Assembly: GCA_963627465.1 (NCBI GenBank)
Contig: CAVGBO010000002.1
Location: forward strand, 1 to 64,000
Length of the DNA: 64,000 bases
From: CAKUFA01 sp963627465
GTDB lineage: Bacteria; Bacillota; Clostridia; Christensenellales; Aristaeellaceae
Reading direction: 5' to 3'
The translations under genes were made by a program, and so were the position numbers. Under the pieces are notes generated by a model. That model was given only the letters and a program-made list of their open reading frames with translations, did no database searches and was not told the DNA's origin. Below, in pieces: positions 15,601 through 23,527 of the stretch (position 1 is its first letter; every line of letters begins with the position of its first letter).

Positions 15601-16308
15601 ATGAATACCCTGCAATTCCAACCCATGATGGAAAGCCGACCCATTCGTGAGATCGCCTACGAAGTCCTCAAGCACGCCATTGTCAGCGGAGAAATCCCTG
15701 CCGGCGAACGCATTGTGGAAACCGACTATGCGGAACGGCTGCATATCAGCCGGACGCCTCTGCGGGAGGCACTGCGTAAACTGGAGCGGGACGGTCTGGT
15801 GGAGTATGAGGTTCGCCGGGGCGTGGTGGTACGGGCGTTTTCCATCACCGATGTGGAAGAAATCTACACCATCCGCAATGCACTGGAGATGCTGACCCTA
15901 CCGGCCATCATTCGAAATGCCACCGCCGAGGATATTGCAGGGCTCCGTGCCCGCCTGCGTGAAATGGACGACGTGATGGCTTCCGGTGATATCAACACCC
16001 TGTCCCCCATGGCGCGTGCTTTCCACAGTGCCATGACGGCACTGTCCCATCAGCACCGGATTCTTCGGGTCATGGAAGGGCAAGATGAGTTCATCACCCG
16101 TTTCTCTGCCCTGTCCATCCGGCAGGAGAATCGCCGTCCGCAGGCGCACGAGGAGCATTACAAGCTGGTAGACTATATTGAGCAGCGTGATCTGGAAAAC
16201 TTTGAGCAGCTGACAAGAAAGCACATTGAGCGCAGTAAGGAAAACTGCCTTGCTGCCCTCCGTCAGCAACATCAGGTGTTGGACACAAAAACAGAAACGA
16301 ATGCATAA
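15601..16308 (+). CDS. GntR-family transcriptional regulator (FCD subfamily)
   Basis: A 235-residue regulator. The N-terminal winged helix (about residues 12-78) contains AYEVLKHAIVSGEIPAGERI and the recognition part LHISRTPLREALRKLERDGLV, the GntR signature. The C-terminal all-helical FCD ligand domain (about 85-220) retains the metal/ligand residues in ARAFHSAM and a late His in LTRKHIERSKEN. The FCD group usually senses organic acids or sugar acids; the ligand here is not evident. It is a single-gene unit with its own promoter and terminator. AGGAG lies 11 nt before the ATG, slightly long. Confidence 0.88.
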   Translation: MNTLQFQPMMESRPIREIAYEVLKHAIVSGEIPAGERIVETDYAERLHISRTPLREALRKLERDGLVEYEVRRGVVVRAFSITDVEEIYTIRNALEMLTLPAIIRNATAEDIAGLRARLREMDDVMASGDINTLSPMARAFHSAMTALSHQHRILRVMEGQDEFITRFSALSIRQENRRPQAHEEHYKLVDYIEQRDLENFEQLTRKHIERSKENCLAALRQQHQVLDTKTETNA

Positions 16309-16315
16309 TTTTTCA

Positions 16316-16369
16316 GAAGACAGCCTGCAGCATATCAATTTGCTGCGGACTGCCTTCTTTATTTTTTCC
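16316..16369 (+). terminator. Terminator of the GntR gene
   Basis: GAAG...CAG..GCAGC pairs with GCTGC..CTG.CTTC (interrupted stem), followed by TTTATTTTTT. Confidence 0.7.
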
Positions 16370-16398
16370 TTGTCCCGCTTTTATTCCTATGATACAAT
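16370..16398 (+). promoter_or_regulatory. Promoter of the PHP gene and pepF
   Basis: TTGTCC (16370-16375), 17 nt, TACAAT (16393-16398). Confidence 0.65.
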
Positions 16399-16480
16399 GA
16401 TATCCGATCCGCTTGCGGTCTGCCTTTTACGACAGGCTTGACCGCTTAGCAACCCATAAAAAAGGAAGCGCTGCTTGTTG

Positions 16481-17260
16481 ATGAGCAAAGCAAATTATCA
16501 TACCCATACCACCCGCTGCCACCATGCCGTCGGGACTGATGAAGCCTACGTGCTCGCCGCCCTGGATGCTGGCTTTACCGTTCTCGGTTTTTCCGACCAC
16601 ACACCTTGGCCTTTCCGTTCCGGATTTGTCAGCAACATCCGCATGAGCATGGAAGATCTGCCGGACTATATCGCCTCCGTGCAATCCCTCCGTGCCAAGT
16701 ATGCGGACCGAATCGAAATGCACATGGGTCTGGAAGTCGAGTATTTTCCCCGCTACAAGGATCACCTACTACGCATGCGAGATGCAGGCATGGAATACTA
16801 CATTCTTGGCGAACACTACCTGGAAAGCGAAGAAGATCACCCCTATGTAGGGCAAAGCTGTGCAACGGATGACGGGGTGCTTCGCTATGCGGAAGCCGTT
16901 GCCGAAGCCTTGCAGACAGGACTGTTCTGCTATGTTGCCCACCCGGATCTGTACATGCGTCCCCGTCCGGTCTTCGACAAGGTGTGCGAGCAGGCCGCCG
17001 ACATCATTGCCCAGGCTGCCAGAGAGGCAGATGTGCCGCTGGAATATAATCTGCTTGGGCTGGACAGTCAGCTGACTGGTCATGACCGGGGATATCCCTG
17101 CAGAGATTTCTGGTCCCACCTGTCAGGTAAGGGCAACCGGGCAATCATCGGTGTTGATGCCCATGACCCCGCCATGCTGAAAGATACCAACCTATGGAAT
17201 GAAGCAACCAAACGGCTTACGGAACTCCATTATCCCATTCAGGAAACCCTGCCGTTATAA
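16481..17260 (+). CDS. PHP-domain phosphatase, histidinol-phosphatase (HisK) type
   Basis: A 259-residue PHP metal-dependent hydrolase. The first metal motif HTHTTRCHHAVG is at residues 6-17. The others are GFSDHTPW, GLEVEYF, LGEHYLES, VAHPDLYM and the C-terminal GVDAHDP. This arrangement matches the HisK-type histidinol-phosphatase that makes histidinol in histidine synthesis. No other his gene is nearby, so a different phosphoester substrate is possible. Start choice is uncertain: I use the ATG at 16481, but TTG codons at 16475 and 16478 lie at better distance from AAAGGAAG. It precedes pepF by 17 nt in a likely operon. Confidence 0.75.
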   Translation: MSKANYHTHTTRCHHAVGTDEAYVLAALDAGFTVLGFSDHTPWPFRSGFVSNIRMSMEDLPDYIASVQSLRAKYADRIEMHMGLEVEYFPRYKDHLLRMRDAGMEYYILGEHYLESEEDHPYVGQSCATDDGVLRYAEAVAEALQTGLFCYVAHPDLYMRPRPVFDKVCEQAADIIAQAAREADVPLEYNLLGLDSQLTGHDRGYPCRDFWSHLSGKGNRAIIGVDAHDPAMLKDTNLWNEATKRLTELHYPIQETLPL

Positions 17261-17277
17261 TAAAGGAGGAATTGACC

Positions 17278-19032
17278 ATGAATGATCGTTGGGATCTATC
17301 TTTTCTCTACACCGGATTCGATGACCCCAAGTACGAGGCTGATCTGAAAACCTTGCAGGAGAAAATCGCCGACTTCGGCAAGCTGCTGGAAACCGCCGGT
17401 GATGACCTTGCCAAGCTGGAATCCCTCATGGATGCCTATGAGGAGATCAACCGTCTCTTGGAGAAGTTGTCCCTTTTCGCCAGCATGACCTTGGCCGTGG
17501 ATGCGAACAACATGGATGCCGCTCGGTATGAAGATAAGCTGAACCTGATCTACAATGATCTGCGGCTTTTGCAGTCCGCCATGACCCGTTACATCGGCGG
17601 TCTTGCTAACCTGGAGGAGCTGATTGCCGCTTCCTCCAAGCTGCAGGCCGTGGCCTTTGCCCTGCGTGAGATGGCTGCTGAAGCAGATCACCTGATGCCT
17701 GCGGATATTGAACCCTGGATCCTGCAAATGCGGCTAAGCGGCGGCACTGCCTTCAGCCAGCTGCGGGACAAGCTGGATTCCAACCACACGGTGCATTACC
17801 GTGGTCAGGATCTGCCTCTGCCTGCCGTTCGAGGTATGGCCTATGACCCCGATGCTTCCATCCGTAAGGATGCCTACGAAGCAGAAATCGCTTCCTATAA
17901 GAAGATCGAGCTGCCCATGTCCTACTGCCTGAACAGCATCAAGATGGAAGCTCGTACCTTGGCCAAGGCAAGGAAATTCGACTCCGTGCTGGACATGACC
18001 CTGCATCAGAGCCGGATGGATCAGGAAACGCTGGACGCCATGTGGACGGCTATTCGGGAGTATCTGCCCCACTTCCGCCGCTACCTGCGTGCCAAGGCCA
18101 AGTACCTGGGCTATGAAGACGGACTTCCCTTCTATGATCTCTTTGCCCCCGTAGGACACGGCGGTCGTACCTACACCGTTGAGGAAGCTCGTGCCAAGCT
18201 GCTGCTGGAAATGGGCAAGTTCACGCCCAAGATGGCAGATTTTATGGACAATGCCTTTGAGCAGCGGTGGATCGATATGTATCCCCGGGAAGGAAAGACG
18301 GGCGGTGCTTTCTGTGCCGGCGTGCACAGCGAAGACCGCAGTTTGGTGATGACCAACTTCCAGGGCAGTTTCTCCGATGTCAGCACCATTGCCCATGAGC
18401 TGGGTCACGCTTGGCACAATCGCTGCCTGGCTGGCCTGCCTTACTGCATGATTGAAACGCCCATGCCTTTGGCAGAGACGGCATCCATCTTTAACGAAAC
18501 CATGCTGGCGCATCAGGTGCTTTCCTCTGCTACAGAAGAGGAGCAGTTCACCCTGCTGGAAAACAGCCTGATGGAAGCAACACAGACGGTGGTGGACATC
18601 TACAGCCGCTACCTCTTTGAAAATGAAGTGGTGGATACCCGTGCCGACCATGTAATGAGTGTTGACGAACTGAAGGATGCCATGCTCCGTGCACAGGATG
18701 CTTCCTACGGCGATGGTCTGGCCAAGGACGTGCGTCATCCCTACATGTGGGCATGCAAGAGCCACTATTACTCTTCCGAACTGAACTTCTACAACTTCCC
18801 CTATGCCTTCGGTCTGCTGTTTGGCAAGGGCGTATTCGCCCAGTACCTGCAGAAGGGTGAGGCCTTTGTGGATGATTATTGCCGCCTGCTGCGCTACTGC
18901 GGCTCCGACACCGTAGCCAATGTGGCTGCTAGCGTGGGCATTGATGTACGTAGTGTGGACTTCTGGCGCTCCAGTCTGGAAGTCATCAAGCAGGATGTGG
19001 ATCGCTTCTGCGAGCTGTGTGAAAAACAGTAA
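17278..19032 (+). CDS. pepF: Oligoendopeptidase F, M3 family metallopeptidase
   Basis: A 584-residue cytoplasmic zinc peptidase. The HExxH site is in TIAHELGHAWHN (near residue 371). The third ligand Glu is in the downstream helix around MPLAETASIFNETML. The N-terminal helical region and length fit the PepF/M3B subfamily. It would degrade oligopeptides of roughly 7-17 residues, complementing the opp importer at 0.4-6.2 kb. AAAGGAGGA precedes the ATG at 17278; a TTG six nt earlier is not needed. A strong hairpin follows the gene. Confidence 0.93.
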   Translation: MNDRWDLSFLYTGFDDPKYEADLKTLQEKIADFGKLLETAGDDLAKLESLMDAYEEINRLLEKLSLFASMTLAVDANNMDAARYEDKLNLIYNDLRLLQSAMTRYIGGLANLEELIAASSKLQAVAFALREMAAEADHLMPADIEPWILQMRLSGGTAFSQLRDKLDSNHTVHYRGQDLPLPAVRGMAYDPDASIRKDAYEAEIASYKKIELPMSYCLNSIKMEARTLAKARKFDSVLDMTLHQSRMDQETLDAMWTAIREYLPHFRRYLRAKAKYLGYEDGLPFYDLFAPVGHGGRTYTVEEARAKLLLEMGKFTPKMADFMDNAFEQRWIDMYPREGKTGGAFCAGVHSEDRSLVMTNFQGSFSDVSTIAHELGHAWHNRCLAGLPYCMIETPMPLAETASIFNETMLAHQVLSSATEEEQFTLLENSLMEATQTVVDIYSRYLFENEVVDTRADHVMSVDELKDAMLRAQDASYGDGLAKDVRHPYMWACKSHYYSSELNFYNFPYAFGLLFGKGVFAQYLQKGEAFVDDYCRLLRYCGSDTVANVAASVGIDVRSVDFWRSSLEVIKQDVDRFCELCEKQ

Positions 19033-19040
19033 GTTGAACA

Positions 19041-19075
19041 AAAGGGGCACTGTGCATAACTGTCGGTGCCCCTTT
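19041..19075 (+). terminator. Hairpin between pepF and tyrA
   Basis: A perfect 10-bp stem AAAGGGGCAC/GTGCCCCTTT with a 15-nt loop. No long T run follows, so it may only partly terminate before tyrA. Confidence 0.6.
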
Positions 19076-19094
19076 GCAATAGGAGGACGGTAGG

Positions 19095-19928
19095 ATGGAT
19101 ATTTCTGTTGTCGGTTTGGGTTTGATTGGCGGCTCCCTGGCGCGCACCATCAAGCTGCACACAGATCACCGGGTATACGGTGTGGATTTGAACACTGCCA
19201 CCATGGATCAGGCAGTCTTGTTAGGTGCCATTGACGGCGTGGCGGATGATGCGGTCATCGCCCGCAGCGATCTCATTTTGGTTGCGCTGTATCCCGGGGC
19301 GATTATTGATTGGATCACTTCCCATGCACACCTTTTCAAGCCGGGCTGTCTGGTCATTGACTGCGGCGGTGTTAAGCAGGTCATTTGCAAGGCCATCGAA
19401 CCTTTGGTGAAGGACACCGCCTGGCATTTCATCGGCGGTCATCCCATGGCAGGCCGGGAATTTTCCGGCTTCAAGTACACAAGGGATGATCTGTTCGACC
19501 ACGCCTCCATGATTCTCACCCCCTATGCCGATGCAGATCCGGCACTGCTGCAGCAGGCGAGGAATTTCTTCCTGGATATCGGCTTCCGCCGGGTGCAGTT
19601 TACCACCCCGGAAACCCACGATGAAATGATTGCCTACACCTCCCAGCTGGCACACATTGTATCCAGCGCCTACGTAAAATGCCCCTTGGCAGATAAGCAC
19701 CGTGGTTTTTCTGCCGGCAGCTTTGCCGATATGACCCGTGTGGCTCGCCTGAACGAGGATATGTGGACGGAGCTGTTCTTTGACAACCGTGATGCTCTTC
19801 TCCCCGAGGTAGAAGGGCTTGTGGAACGGCTCACTGCCTACCGAGACGCTCTTCGGAATGAGGATCAGGAAGCCATGAAAGCCCTGCTGAAGGAAGGCCG
19901 TGAAATCAAGGAACGGCTCAGCGAATAA
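19095..19928 (+). CDS. tyrA: Prephenate dehydrogenase
   Basis: A 277-residue NAD(P)-dependent enzyme converting prephenate to 4-hydroxyphenylpyruvate for tyrosine synthesis. The Rossmann motif GLGLIGGS is at residues 7-14. The catalytic/substrate motif GGHPMAGREFSG and the later YTSQLAHIVSSAY are diagnostic for TyrA. It has no chorismate mutase or ACT domain, so it is the short stand-alone type, probably without allosteric Tyr control. AGGAGG lies just before the ATG. No other aromatic-pathway gene is adjacent. Confidence 0.92.
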   Translation: MDISVVGLGLIGGSLARTIKLHTDHRVYGVDLNTATMDQAVLLGAIDGVADDAVIARSDLILVALYPGAIIDWITSHAHLFKPGCLVIDCGGVKQVICKAIEPLVKDTAWHFIGGHPMAGREFSGFKYTRDDLFDHASMILTPYADADPALLQQARNFFLDIGFRRVQFTTPETHDEMIAYTSQLAHIVSSAYVKCPLADKHRGFSAGSFADMTRVARLNEDMWTELFFDNRDALLPEVEGLVERLTAYRDALRNEDQEAMKALLKEGREIKERLSE

Positions 19929-19953
19929 ACCTGCATACCAACCCACAACAAAA

Positions 19954-19988
19954 CGGCTGTCGCACGCTTGTGCGATCAGCCGCTTTTT
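19954..19988 (+). terminator. Bidirectional terminator between tyrA and the transglutaminase-like gene
   Basis: CGGCTG-T-CGCAC (19954 onward) pairs with GTGCG-A-T-CAGCCG, followed by TTTTT. The minus-strand reading also ends in TTTTG. Confidence 0.85.
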
Positions 19989-20002
19989 GTATGCGTTTTT
20001 CC

Positions 20003-21361
20003 TTATTGGCAATCTACCATCACTGCATCGCAGTCCAGATCTCTGCCGGTAAAGGCTTCTGCTGCCCCCGTACGTTCCAGCTCACCGGATTGATTGTCGT
20101 AGGGGTCAACACGGAAGGATTGCTTTGCCGGCTCCAAGGGAGCTTCAAAGCGGCGGTTGGCCGCCATACGCAGCGGGTCGATGTTGCCGAAGTAGAAGGC
20201 ATGCCGAACTTTGTTGCCGGCACGCCAGGCACTGCCGCCGTAGCTTGGGTCTGCAAAGAGCCATCCCCAGCCATCCAGATAAAACTGTGCCCAGTCGTGA
20301 CTGCCTGCATAGTCTTCATCAATGCTCATGCCGCTTTGCCACCGTGCCGGAATGCCGCAAATTCGGCAAAGCTGAATGAACAGCAATGCCTGCAAGCCGC
20401 AGTCTCCCCGAAGGTTCACGGCACAGAATTCACCGATATGATCAATTTGGAAATAATCCCGCACAAAGCTGTAGGTCACGCGAGTCGTTACAAAAGTATA
20501 AATCCGCCAAGCCTTTTCCACCGGACTTTCCGCACCTTGGGTCAGTTCCGCCGCCAAGGATTTCAGATACGGAGTGAAGGCGATAAAGGGCGGCTCTTCC
20601 GCCAGATCCTGCGCCGTAGGCGGCAGTGCCGTAGGATACAGAGGTTTCGCCGGCGCAGGCTGATGAAGAGGATCTGCATAGTGAATGCAACTGTTGTAGC
20701 GGTAACGCAGATGAAAATCCTGCCACTGATCCAGCTGCTTCCGCCACCAGGCCGTCCGTGCACCGCTGTCCCCCTGGGTTATGCCGTCAGGCGCGCCCTC
20801 CAGAAGCGTCACATTGCTCTGCTGGCATTCTTCCAACGGAAAAGGCAAGTGCGCCAGATACTCTCCCGGCACAAAGCGATCCGCCGCTAGAGACAGCTTC
20901 ACATCCAAGGTGATCTGCTTTTCCAACTTGCTCTTCTCCATGATTTCCTTCACCATGGGATCAAGCCAGGGATTTGCCGGATCAGGATGATCTACGAATC
21001 TAGGCTGCTTGTACAGGGAACGATGGAAGCGGACAAAGTACCGCTTTTCCCCATGCAGGTAGATGAAGTCCACCATGCCTTCGTCTTCCAGGCGGTCAAA
21101 ATCATCTTCGCTGATGTTCCCCACCAGCTCCCGAAGTTTTTCCAGCGCCTGTGCCCGATTCCACGGGTATTGAGTGGGCAGGCGACGAATGCGCTCTTCC
21201 TCGCACAACAGGCGATCCCGCAGCATTTGTGGAAGATCGGGACGCTCCAACCGGGTACGGATAGCCCGCAGAGCACCTTCCAAATCTCCTGCTTCCTGAC
21301 GCCGAAGGATGTCCTCCGGCAGGGGTGCACTCTGGGCACGAACAACACGATCAATATCCAT
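20003..21361 (-). CDS. Transglutaminase-like superfamily protein
   Basis: A 452-residue protein with no evident signal peptide. The C-terminal half holds a transglutaminase/protease-like core: nucleophile Cys in GDCGLQALLF (near residue 320), His in GSHDWAQFYLDGWGW (near 354) and Asp in FADPSYGG (near 368). The N-terminal 200 residues are helical and charged, followed by a beta-rich segment, and are not recognised. Such domains cleave or transfer on peptide or amide bonds; the substrate here is unknown. AGGAGGAAG precedes the ATG. It lies 69 nt downstream of an AraC regulator on the same strand, and that gap contains a GGGAGG/CCTCCC hairpin without a T run. Confidence 0.75.
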   Translation of the reverse strand: MDIDRVVRAQSAPLPEDILRRQEAGDLEGALRAIRTRLERPDLPQMLRDRLLCEEERIRRLPTQYPWNRAQALEKLRELVGNISEDDFDRLEDEGMVDFIYLHGEKRYFVRFHRSLYKQPRFVDHPDPANPWLDPMVKEIMEKSKLEKQITLDVKLSLAADRFVPGEYLAHLPFPLEECQQSNVTLLEGAPDGITQGDSGARTAWWRKQLDQWQDFHLRYRYNSCIHYADPLHQPAPAKPLYPTALPPTAQDLAEEPPFIAFTPYLKSLAAELTQGAESPVEKAWRIYTFVTTRVTYSFVRDYFQIDHIGEFCAVNLRGDCGLQALLFIQLCRICGIPARWQSGMSIDEDYAGSHDWAQFYLDGWGWLFADPSYGGSAWRAGNKVRHAFYFGNIDPLRMAANRRFEAPLEPAKQSFRVDPYDNQSGELERTGAAEAFTGRDLDCDAVMVDCQ

Positions 21362-21430
21362 GGTTCTTCCTCCTGATAAACATGAAGGGAGGCACTTCCC
21401 TGCAGAAGTCCTCCCTCGGCAATGAGGTTC

Positions 21431-22345
21431 TCATTCCTTGTTTTTCTTTTCAGCACCGTGACGGCGGATCGTGGCGTCCGGCTGAGCCGCCTGCTTCATA
21501 AAGGCGGATGGGCTAATGCCCACGATGTTCTTAAACTGCTTGGAGAAGTGGTAGGGATCCTGCATGCCCACTTCTGCACCAGCCTGACGAACCGTGTAAT
21601 CCTGCTCCCGCAGCAGTTCCTTGGCACGCTCCATTTTGCAATGCAGCACATAGCTCAGCGGCGGCATACCCACCTCGCTGACGAACCGCTTCCGGAAGGT
21701 CTCCATAGGCATGCGGGAGATAGCCGCCATTTCTGCCAAAGAAAAATTATCCTTGTACTTATTGGCACGCAAGGTGTCCACCACCTTGGCAATCTCGTGG
21801 GAAAGCATAGCATCCATGGCCACAGGCTGCCCCCAATGACTGGCCAACATGCCATACATCAAGTGCTGCAGCTGATAGGTAGCATCGGAAGTACCACTGT
21901 GGCGCACCATCACCTGCACAATCTGCTTGGCAAGGTAAATCTGACTGGGCAGTGCTCCCTGCTTCAGGGGCATATGGAGCAGAGCACCCATCTTCCGCAC
22001 CACCATAGGAGCAAGAGGACCTTCCAAAGCAATCCACAGGCAGCGGCACTGAGTGGGGCAATGAATGGACGCTCCCTTATCCCCAGCAGGCAGGAAACAA
22101 GTCTGCTCTTCCTTCAGCGTCAGGGTATTCTCCTGCCACGTCAATTCAACAGTACCGTCATCCACGGCGAACCAAATCCACTGGTCATGGGGCTTGATTT
22201 CATAATCTCCTGCTTCCAGCATGGCACTGCCTGCTGCATGAATCCATGCGCCGCTGGAGCGGGTCAGGCTACCGGGCTTGTGCCATCCTTCCACAACCAA
22301 CGTATCGGGTTCTGCTTCCAGGTTGCGAAACAGGTACGACTCCAT
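21431..22345 (-). CDS. AraC-family transcriptional regulator
   Basis: A 304-residue regulator. The N-terminal half (about 1-150) is a cupin-like AraC ligand domain. The C-terminal part (about 200-290) is the double helix-turn-helix: FSLAEMAAISRMPMETFRKR and YTVRQAGAEVGMQDPYHFSK followed by FKNIVGISPSAF, the AraC signature. The start is the ATG at 22345 behind GGAAGGGG; the frame is open further upstream through the promoter, which argues against the longer start. The ligand is unknown. It may control itself and the transglutaminase-like gene that follows. Confidence 0.88.
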   Translation of the reverse strand: MESYLFRNLEAEPDTLVVEGWHKPGSLTRSSGAWIHAAGSAMLEAGDYEIKPHDQWIWFAVDDGTVELTWQENTLTLKEEQTCFLPAGDKGASIHCPTQCRCLWIALEGPLAPMVVRKMGALLHMPLKQGALPSQIYLAKQIVQVMVRHSGTSDATYQLQHLMYGMLASHWGQPVAMDAMLSHEIAKVVDTLRANKYKDNFSLAEMAAISRMPMETFRKRFVSEVGMPPLSYVLHCKMERAKELLREQDYTVRQAGAEVGMQDPYHFSKQFKNIVGISPSAFMKQAAQPDATIRRHGAEKKNKE

Positions 22346-22390
22346 CCCAAGACACCCCTTCCACCTAATAATACATTTTCCATAATGTCC

Positions 22391-22419
22391 ATTATACAGA
22401 CCATTATTAACAGTGTCAA
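22391..22419 (-). promoter_or_regulatory. Promoter of the AraC-family regulator
   Basis: Minus-strand TTGACA (22419-22414), 17 nt, TATAAT (22396-22391): perfect consensus. Confidence 0.9.
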
Positions 22420-22492
22420 TAGTTTGTCTGGGCAACTGCACCGAGTTTTTCGGATTTTGCACAGCTGAATTTTCCGAATGTCTACGATTCCT

Positions 22493-23431
22493 TCAAACCA
22501 GCAATTCTTCCTCTGTCCAACGCAAAAGTGCATCCAGATTTTCCTGGGAGTACTCAAGCTCCGAGGACATGATCCTTGCCAGGTCAGCAAGTTCCTCCAC
22601 TGTGTTCGCCCCTGTCATATCAGCAAGTGCCATGCACAGCTGCCACAAGAAAAGGCTGACGGCCGCATGACCTGCCGCCTCCCCATCCTCCAAAGCATCC
22701 GACAAGTGGCGATACAGCAGGGCACACAGCAACTGTTCCGACGGCAGTTCCAGCCCTGCTTCCGCTCGCTGAATGGGCTGCCACACTTTCAGCCTTTCCA
22801 GCAAGTTTCGCCATTCCTCTGTTAATATTTCCAGAGAGAGAAGCCTTTGCGCCCAGGCAGACACATGCTCGACTGGCCTCACCCCGGTGGTGGAAGCAAT
22901 AGTTGCCACCCGCTGTACTACCGGCATGGAACGATCCGTTGCTGCATCCAGCAACGTTTCCCGCCAGCGGTAAAAGGCCTGCTCGGTTTCATCGGCTTCC
23001 TGTGGTTCGCCATCATCCTCAAGGGCCATAAGATGGAAGGGGGATGTTCGACTCAGCTGCTCTCTGGCCGCTTCTTCACAGCACAGCCCTAAGCCGATTT
23101 CTATCCTGTCCGTCATAAAGTGCCGAAAACGTGGATGATCTCGGCACACCTGGCACAGTACCTCTTCCCCTTGCTCACAAATCAGTCTGCACAGGCCGCT
23201 TTCCATCAGCAGTGGGCAACGTTCTTCCTCCCCCTGCAAGCGGAAGTGAACCCCATCCTCGTCCGCTTCCATCCATTGGCGCAGTGTATCCCCCACCTGG
23301 CCGGGCAAGGATTTGTATCGCTCAGCAGAAGCGTCGTCAATGTCAATCTCCCAGCCCTTGCAGCAAGTATGCAGGCATGCGCCTGCAATGCAGGTAAAGT
23401 CCTCATAGCCTTTCGGTGCGATCAGTTTCAC
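22493..23431 (-). CDS. FliB-like cysteine-rich protein (flagellin lysine-N-methylase family)
   Basis: A 312-residue protein with the characteristic Cys pattern of the FliB family: CIAGACLHTCCKGWEIDID near the N-terminus, then CPLL, GLCRL, LCQVCRDHPRFRHF and LGLCCEEAA. FliB methylates flagellin lysines in enterics. Clostridial homologues are often found in genomes or places without flagellar genes, as here, so another role is likely. The Cys set suggests a metal or Fe-S centre. I choose the GTG at 23431 because homology begins there; the frame extends upstream to 23509 but that part overlaps the divergent promoter. The ribosome site (GGCGGGA) is weak. Confidence 0.7.
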   Translation of the reverse strand: MKLIAPKGYEDFTCIAGACLHTCCKGWEIDIDDASAERYKSLPGQVGDTLRQWMEADEDGVHFRLQGEEERCPLLMESGLCRLICEQGEEVLCQVCRDHPRFRHFMTDRIEIGLGLCCEEAAREQLSRTSPFHLMALEDDGEPQEADETEQAFYRWRETLLDAATDRSMPVVQRVATIASTTGVRPVEHVSAWAQRLLSLEILTEEWRNLLERLKVWQPIQRAEAGLELPSEQLLCALLYRHLSDALEDGEAAGHAAVSLFLWQLCMALADMTGANTVEELADLARIMSSELEYSQENLDALLRWTEEELLV

Positions 23432-23467
23432 CTTTTCGTCCCGCCTTTGTTTTATTTGGTCTTTTTC

Positions 23468-23496
23468 TTGCCATTTTCTTCTTTGCGTGCTATACT
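23468..23496 (+). promoter_or_regulatory. Promoter of the GPH symporter
   Basis: TTGCCA (23468-23473), 17 nt, TATACT (23491-23496). It lies in the short divergent region shared with the FliB-like gene. Confidence 0.75.
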
Positions 23497-23527
23497 TGAC
23501 GTAACGCATGAAAGGGGCTTATGCCAT

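Noticed and set aside
15261..15644. N-terminal extension of pyrR upstream of 15260
   Set aside because: It would translate the PyrR attenuator and its promoter; the ATG at 15260 has a strong ribosome site and matches the family start.
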